Below, piece after piece: positions 41,477-43,104 of a stretch of DNA of 43,104 bases (position 1 is its first letter; the number at the start of each line of letters is the position of its first letter). Source of the stretch: Mycoplasmatota bacterium. Lineage in GTDB: Bacteria; Bacillota_I; Bacilli_A; RF39; UBA660. A program made the position numbers and the translations under genes. The notes under the pieces are model-generated. The model saw nothing but the letters and a program-made list of their open reading frames with translations, was not told where the DNA came from and made no database searches. Location: NCBI GenBank assembly GCA_022774645.1, contig JALFKQ010000015.1, positions 1 through 43,104 on the forward strand, given 5' to 3'.

Positions 41477-42901
41477 ATGGCTAAATATAAATGTCAATTA
41501 TGTGGACATATTTATGATGAAGAAAAAGAGGGAGTTAAATTTGAAGACTTACCAGATGATTGGAAATGTCCAATGTGTTTTGCACCAAAGAATATGTTTA
41601 AATTAGTAGAAGAAGATGCAAAACAAGAAGAAAAAGTAGAATCTAAAGAAGAAACAAGAAAGAATGAAAATAAGCTAGAAAACTATTTAAAAGAATATAC
41701 TCGTAGTACAGACGAAGTAGAACAAAGAATGGAAGATATCCATACAATGGCTATTACTGGAAAAAGTATTATTTCAGCAATGGGAACAAAGTTACCTGTA
41801 ACTAGCTGGAATGATATTCTAATTCTAGGTGGACAACTTAGCAAAATGCCACTTTTTGAGGATGAAGAAGTTAGTCTAAGAACGGTAATTGGAAAAAATG
41901 CAAAAAAGCCAATGATTTTGGAAACACCTGTATTTGTAACACACATGTCTTTCGGTGCATTATCAAAAGAAGCCAAAACAGCCTTGGCCATAGGAACGAA
42001 AAATGTAAAAACAGCAATATGTAGCGGAGAAGGTGGAATATTACCAGAAGAATTTGAAAATGCTTATGAATATATTTTTGAATATGTGCCAAATAAATAT
42101 AGTGTTACGGATGAAAACTTAAAAAAGGTAAGTGCAATAGAGATTAAAATAGGTCAAGGAACAAAACCAGGAATGGGAGGACACCTACCCGGAGAAAAAG
42201 TAACAGAAGAAATTGCAAAAATAAGAGGTAAAAAAGTAGGAGAAGATATTATTAGTCCATCTAAATTTAAAGAGATTGAAACAAAAGAAGACTTAAAATC
42301 TCTAGTAGATGAATTAAGAGAAAAATCAGAAGGAAGACCAATTGGTGTGAAATTTGCAGCAGGACATATAGAAGAGGATCTAGAATTTGCGTGTTTTGCA
42401 AAGCCGGATTTTATTACAATAGATGGGAGAGGTGGTGCAACAGGTGCAAGCCCTAAAATCATAAAAGATGCAACAACAGTACCTACAATATATGCACTAT
42501 ATAGAGCAAGAAAATATTTAGATGAGCATGGAGAAGATATATCACTTGTCATAACGGGAGGACTAAGAACTTCATCAGATTTTGCTAAGGCAATTGCAAT
42601 GGGAGCAGATGCTATCGCTATTGGAACAGCTGCAATGATGGCAATTGCTTGCCAACAGTACAGAGTTTGCAATAATGGAATGTGTCCGGTAGGAGTAGGA
42701 ACACAAGATTCAGAATTAAGAAAAAGATTAAATATTGAAAAAAGCAGTAAAAGGTTAGAGAATTATTTTAATGTTGTAAATGATGAATTAAAAACTTTTG
42801 CAAGAATAACAGGAAACAAGGATATTCATAATTTGAGTAATTATGATATTGTAACAACTAATAGTGAAATTTCAAAGAATACAAATATTATACATGCATA
42901 A
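41477..42901 (+). CDS. Rubredoxin - glutamate synthase-like FMN domain fusion
   Basis: The 474-residue protein has an N-terminal rubredoxin (Cys 6, 9, 31 and 34 around one iron), a charged linker (about 45-70), then an FMN-binding glutamate synthase-like alpha/beta barrel (about 75-450). Barrel hallmarks include [51 protein letters not shown] and [23 protein letters not shown] Cys-containing [11 protein letters not shown] stretch near 397 corresponds to the iron-sulfur region of glutamate synthase. It lacks the glutaminase domain, so it probably serves as an oxidoreductase linked to rubredoxin. I chose ATG 41477 behind AAAGGAGG rather than an in-frame start at 41441 inside the hairpin. Confidence 0.88.
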   Translation: MAKYKCQLCGHIYDEEKEGVKFEDLPDDWKCPMCFAPKNMFKLVEEDAKQEEKVESKEETRKNENKLENYLKEYTRSTDEVEQRMEDIHTMAITGKSIISAMGTKLPVTSWNDILILGGQLSKMPLFEDEEVSLRTVIGKNAKKPMILETPVFVTHMSFGALSKEAKTALAIGTKNVKTAICSGEGGILPEEFENAYEYIFEYVPNKYSVTDENLKKVSAIEIKIGQGTKPGMGGHLPGEKVTEEIAKIRGKKVGEDIISPSKFKEIETKEDLKSLVDELREKSEGRPIGVKFAAGHIEEDLEFACFAKPDFITIDGRGGATGASPKIIKDATTVPTIYALYRARKYLDEHGEDISLVITGGLRTSSDFAKAIAMGADAIAIGTAAMMAIACQQYRVCNNGMCPVGVGTQDSELRKRLNIEKSSKRLENYFNVVNDELKTFARITGNKDIHNLSNYDIVTTNSEISKNTNIIHA

Positions 42902-42927
42902 TAAAATTTAGAAAGTTATATATTGAT

Positions 42928-42956
42928 TTGAAAATATCTAATTTTTATGTTACAAT
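42928..42956 (+). promoter_or_regulatory. Strong promoter pointing towards the window end
   Basis: TTGAAA (42928-42933), 17-base spacer, TACAAT (42951-42956) with an extended TG-T just before the -10. Confidence 0.65.
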
Positions 42957-42982
42957 CATCTCGATAAATTACAAGTATACTT

Positions 42983-43021
42983 TAAGATGTAAATAATTTA
43001 ATATTTATATCTTATTTTTTT
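42983..43021 (+). terminator. Terminator 60 bases after the last promoter
   Basis: Bases 42983-42995 pair with 43002-43014 (13 bp with one G-U), followed by seven T (43015-43021). It may end the rubredoxin-fusion transcript or attenuate the transcript from the promoter at 42928. Confidence 0.75.
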
Positions 43022-43104
43022 ATGTTAAATTATTTACCAAGAGTTTAAGTGAGAACGGCAAATTACAGAGGTCATAGAATCTAACAAATTGACAGTTCAG
43101 CTTT

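Noticed and set aside
42154-42672. Long leftward open frame of about 170 codons
   Set aside because: It lies antisense to the well-supported glutamate synthase-like domain, has no ribosome site and has a shadow-like composition.
43022-43104. T-box or other riboswitch at the window end
   Set aside because: No T-box sequence (TGGNACCGCG type) or other conserved riboswitch core is visible in the available bases.
1-43104. CRISPR array, tRNA or rRNA genes
   Set aside because: No regularly spaced repeats, cloverleaf-like sequences or conserved rRNA stretches were seen on reading.

Overview
The window is AT-rich DNA from a low-GC Gram-positive bacterium. Signature genes are ezrA, an ftsK/spoIIIE DNA translocase, a fused secDF preceded by a comN-like gene, the ymfF/ymfH M16 peptidase pair, RNase HIII, DUF1292 and a RelA/SpoT enzyme. 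Division, SEDS (FtsW/RodA) and VanY-type genes argue for a walled cell. The code is standard: TGG encodes Trp, and TGA ends genes at 6702, 26246 and 32853. Strong A/T third-base bias, short intergenic gaps and pilin-like/DUF6273 proteins would fit an uncultured host-associated member of the Bacilli (for example RF39-like). That placement is inference, not proof.

Layout. 1-8 kb: division and housekeeping genes (ezrA, ftsK, deoD, ymfF/ymfH). 8-9.3 kb: leftward pair of a membrane-anchored zinc protease and a DUF1292 protein. 9.4-9.65 kb: a 76-residue chimera of a NifS/IscS head and a NifU/IscU tail. 9.7-14.9 kb: comN-like, secDF, relA with a damaged hydrolase site, dtd. 14.8-19.8 kb: two small leftward surface proteins, mutS, a coiled-coil protein and leftward rnhC. 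19.9-21 kb: a pilin-like DUF6273 protein whose last 44 codons have foreign codon use. 21.3-25.5 kb: dNMP kinase, membrane proteins, SEDS protein, rplS, lepB. 25.6-29.1 kb: a tight operon of a uracil-DNA-glycosylase-like protein, an ASCH-Nudix fusion, an alkaline-phosphatase-superfamily enzyme, an acetyltransferase and a small unknown protein. 29.2-38.7 kb: accessory genes, including a frameshifted pseudogene, a deoxyribosyltransferase-like gene with an in-frame TGA, VanY, a nitroreductase, an EcsC-family protein, a second nucleoside phosphorylase, lipoproteins, a metallophosphoesterase and a queuosine-salvage (DUF2419/QNG1) protein. 38.8-40.3 kb: a mosaic of broken conjugative-element genes (ParB, VirB4-like, possible serine-recombinase tail). 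40.4-42.9 kb: a peroxide/oxygen-stress operon (PerR, rubrerythrin, rubredoxin-glutamate-synthase-like fusion) under a strong promoter with a perfect 11-1-11 palindrome. The window ends with a strong promoter, a short terminator and unassigned sequence.

Themes. Nucleotide salvage and sanitation recur (DeoD, second phosphorylase, dNMP kinase, ASCH-Nudix, UDG-like, MutS, deoxyribosyltransferase-like, QNG1). Convergent genes share hairpin terminators that often contain their stop codons, and mutS appears to be leaderless. The items most worth following up are the in-frame TGA gene, the NifS-NifU mini-chimera with its own palindromic operator, the codon-discordant DUF6273 tail (a possible diversity-generating target) and the RelA protein that lost hydrolase residues. 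No reverse transcriptase, template repeat, CRISPR array, rRNA or tRNA gene was seen.
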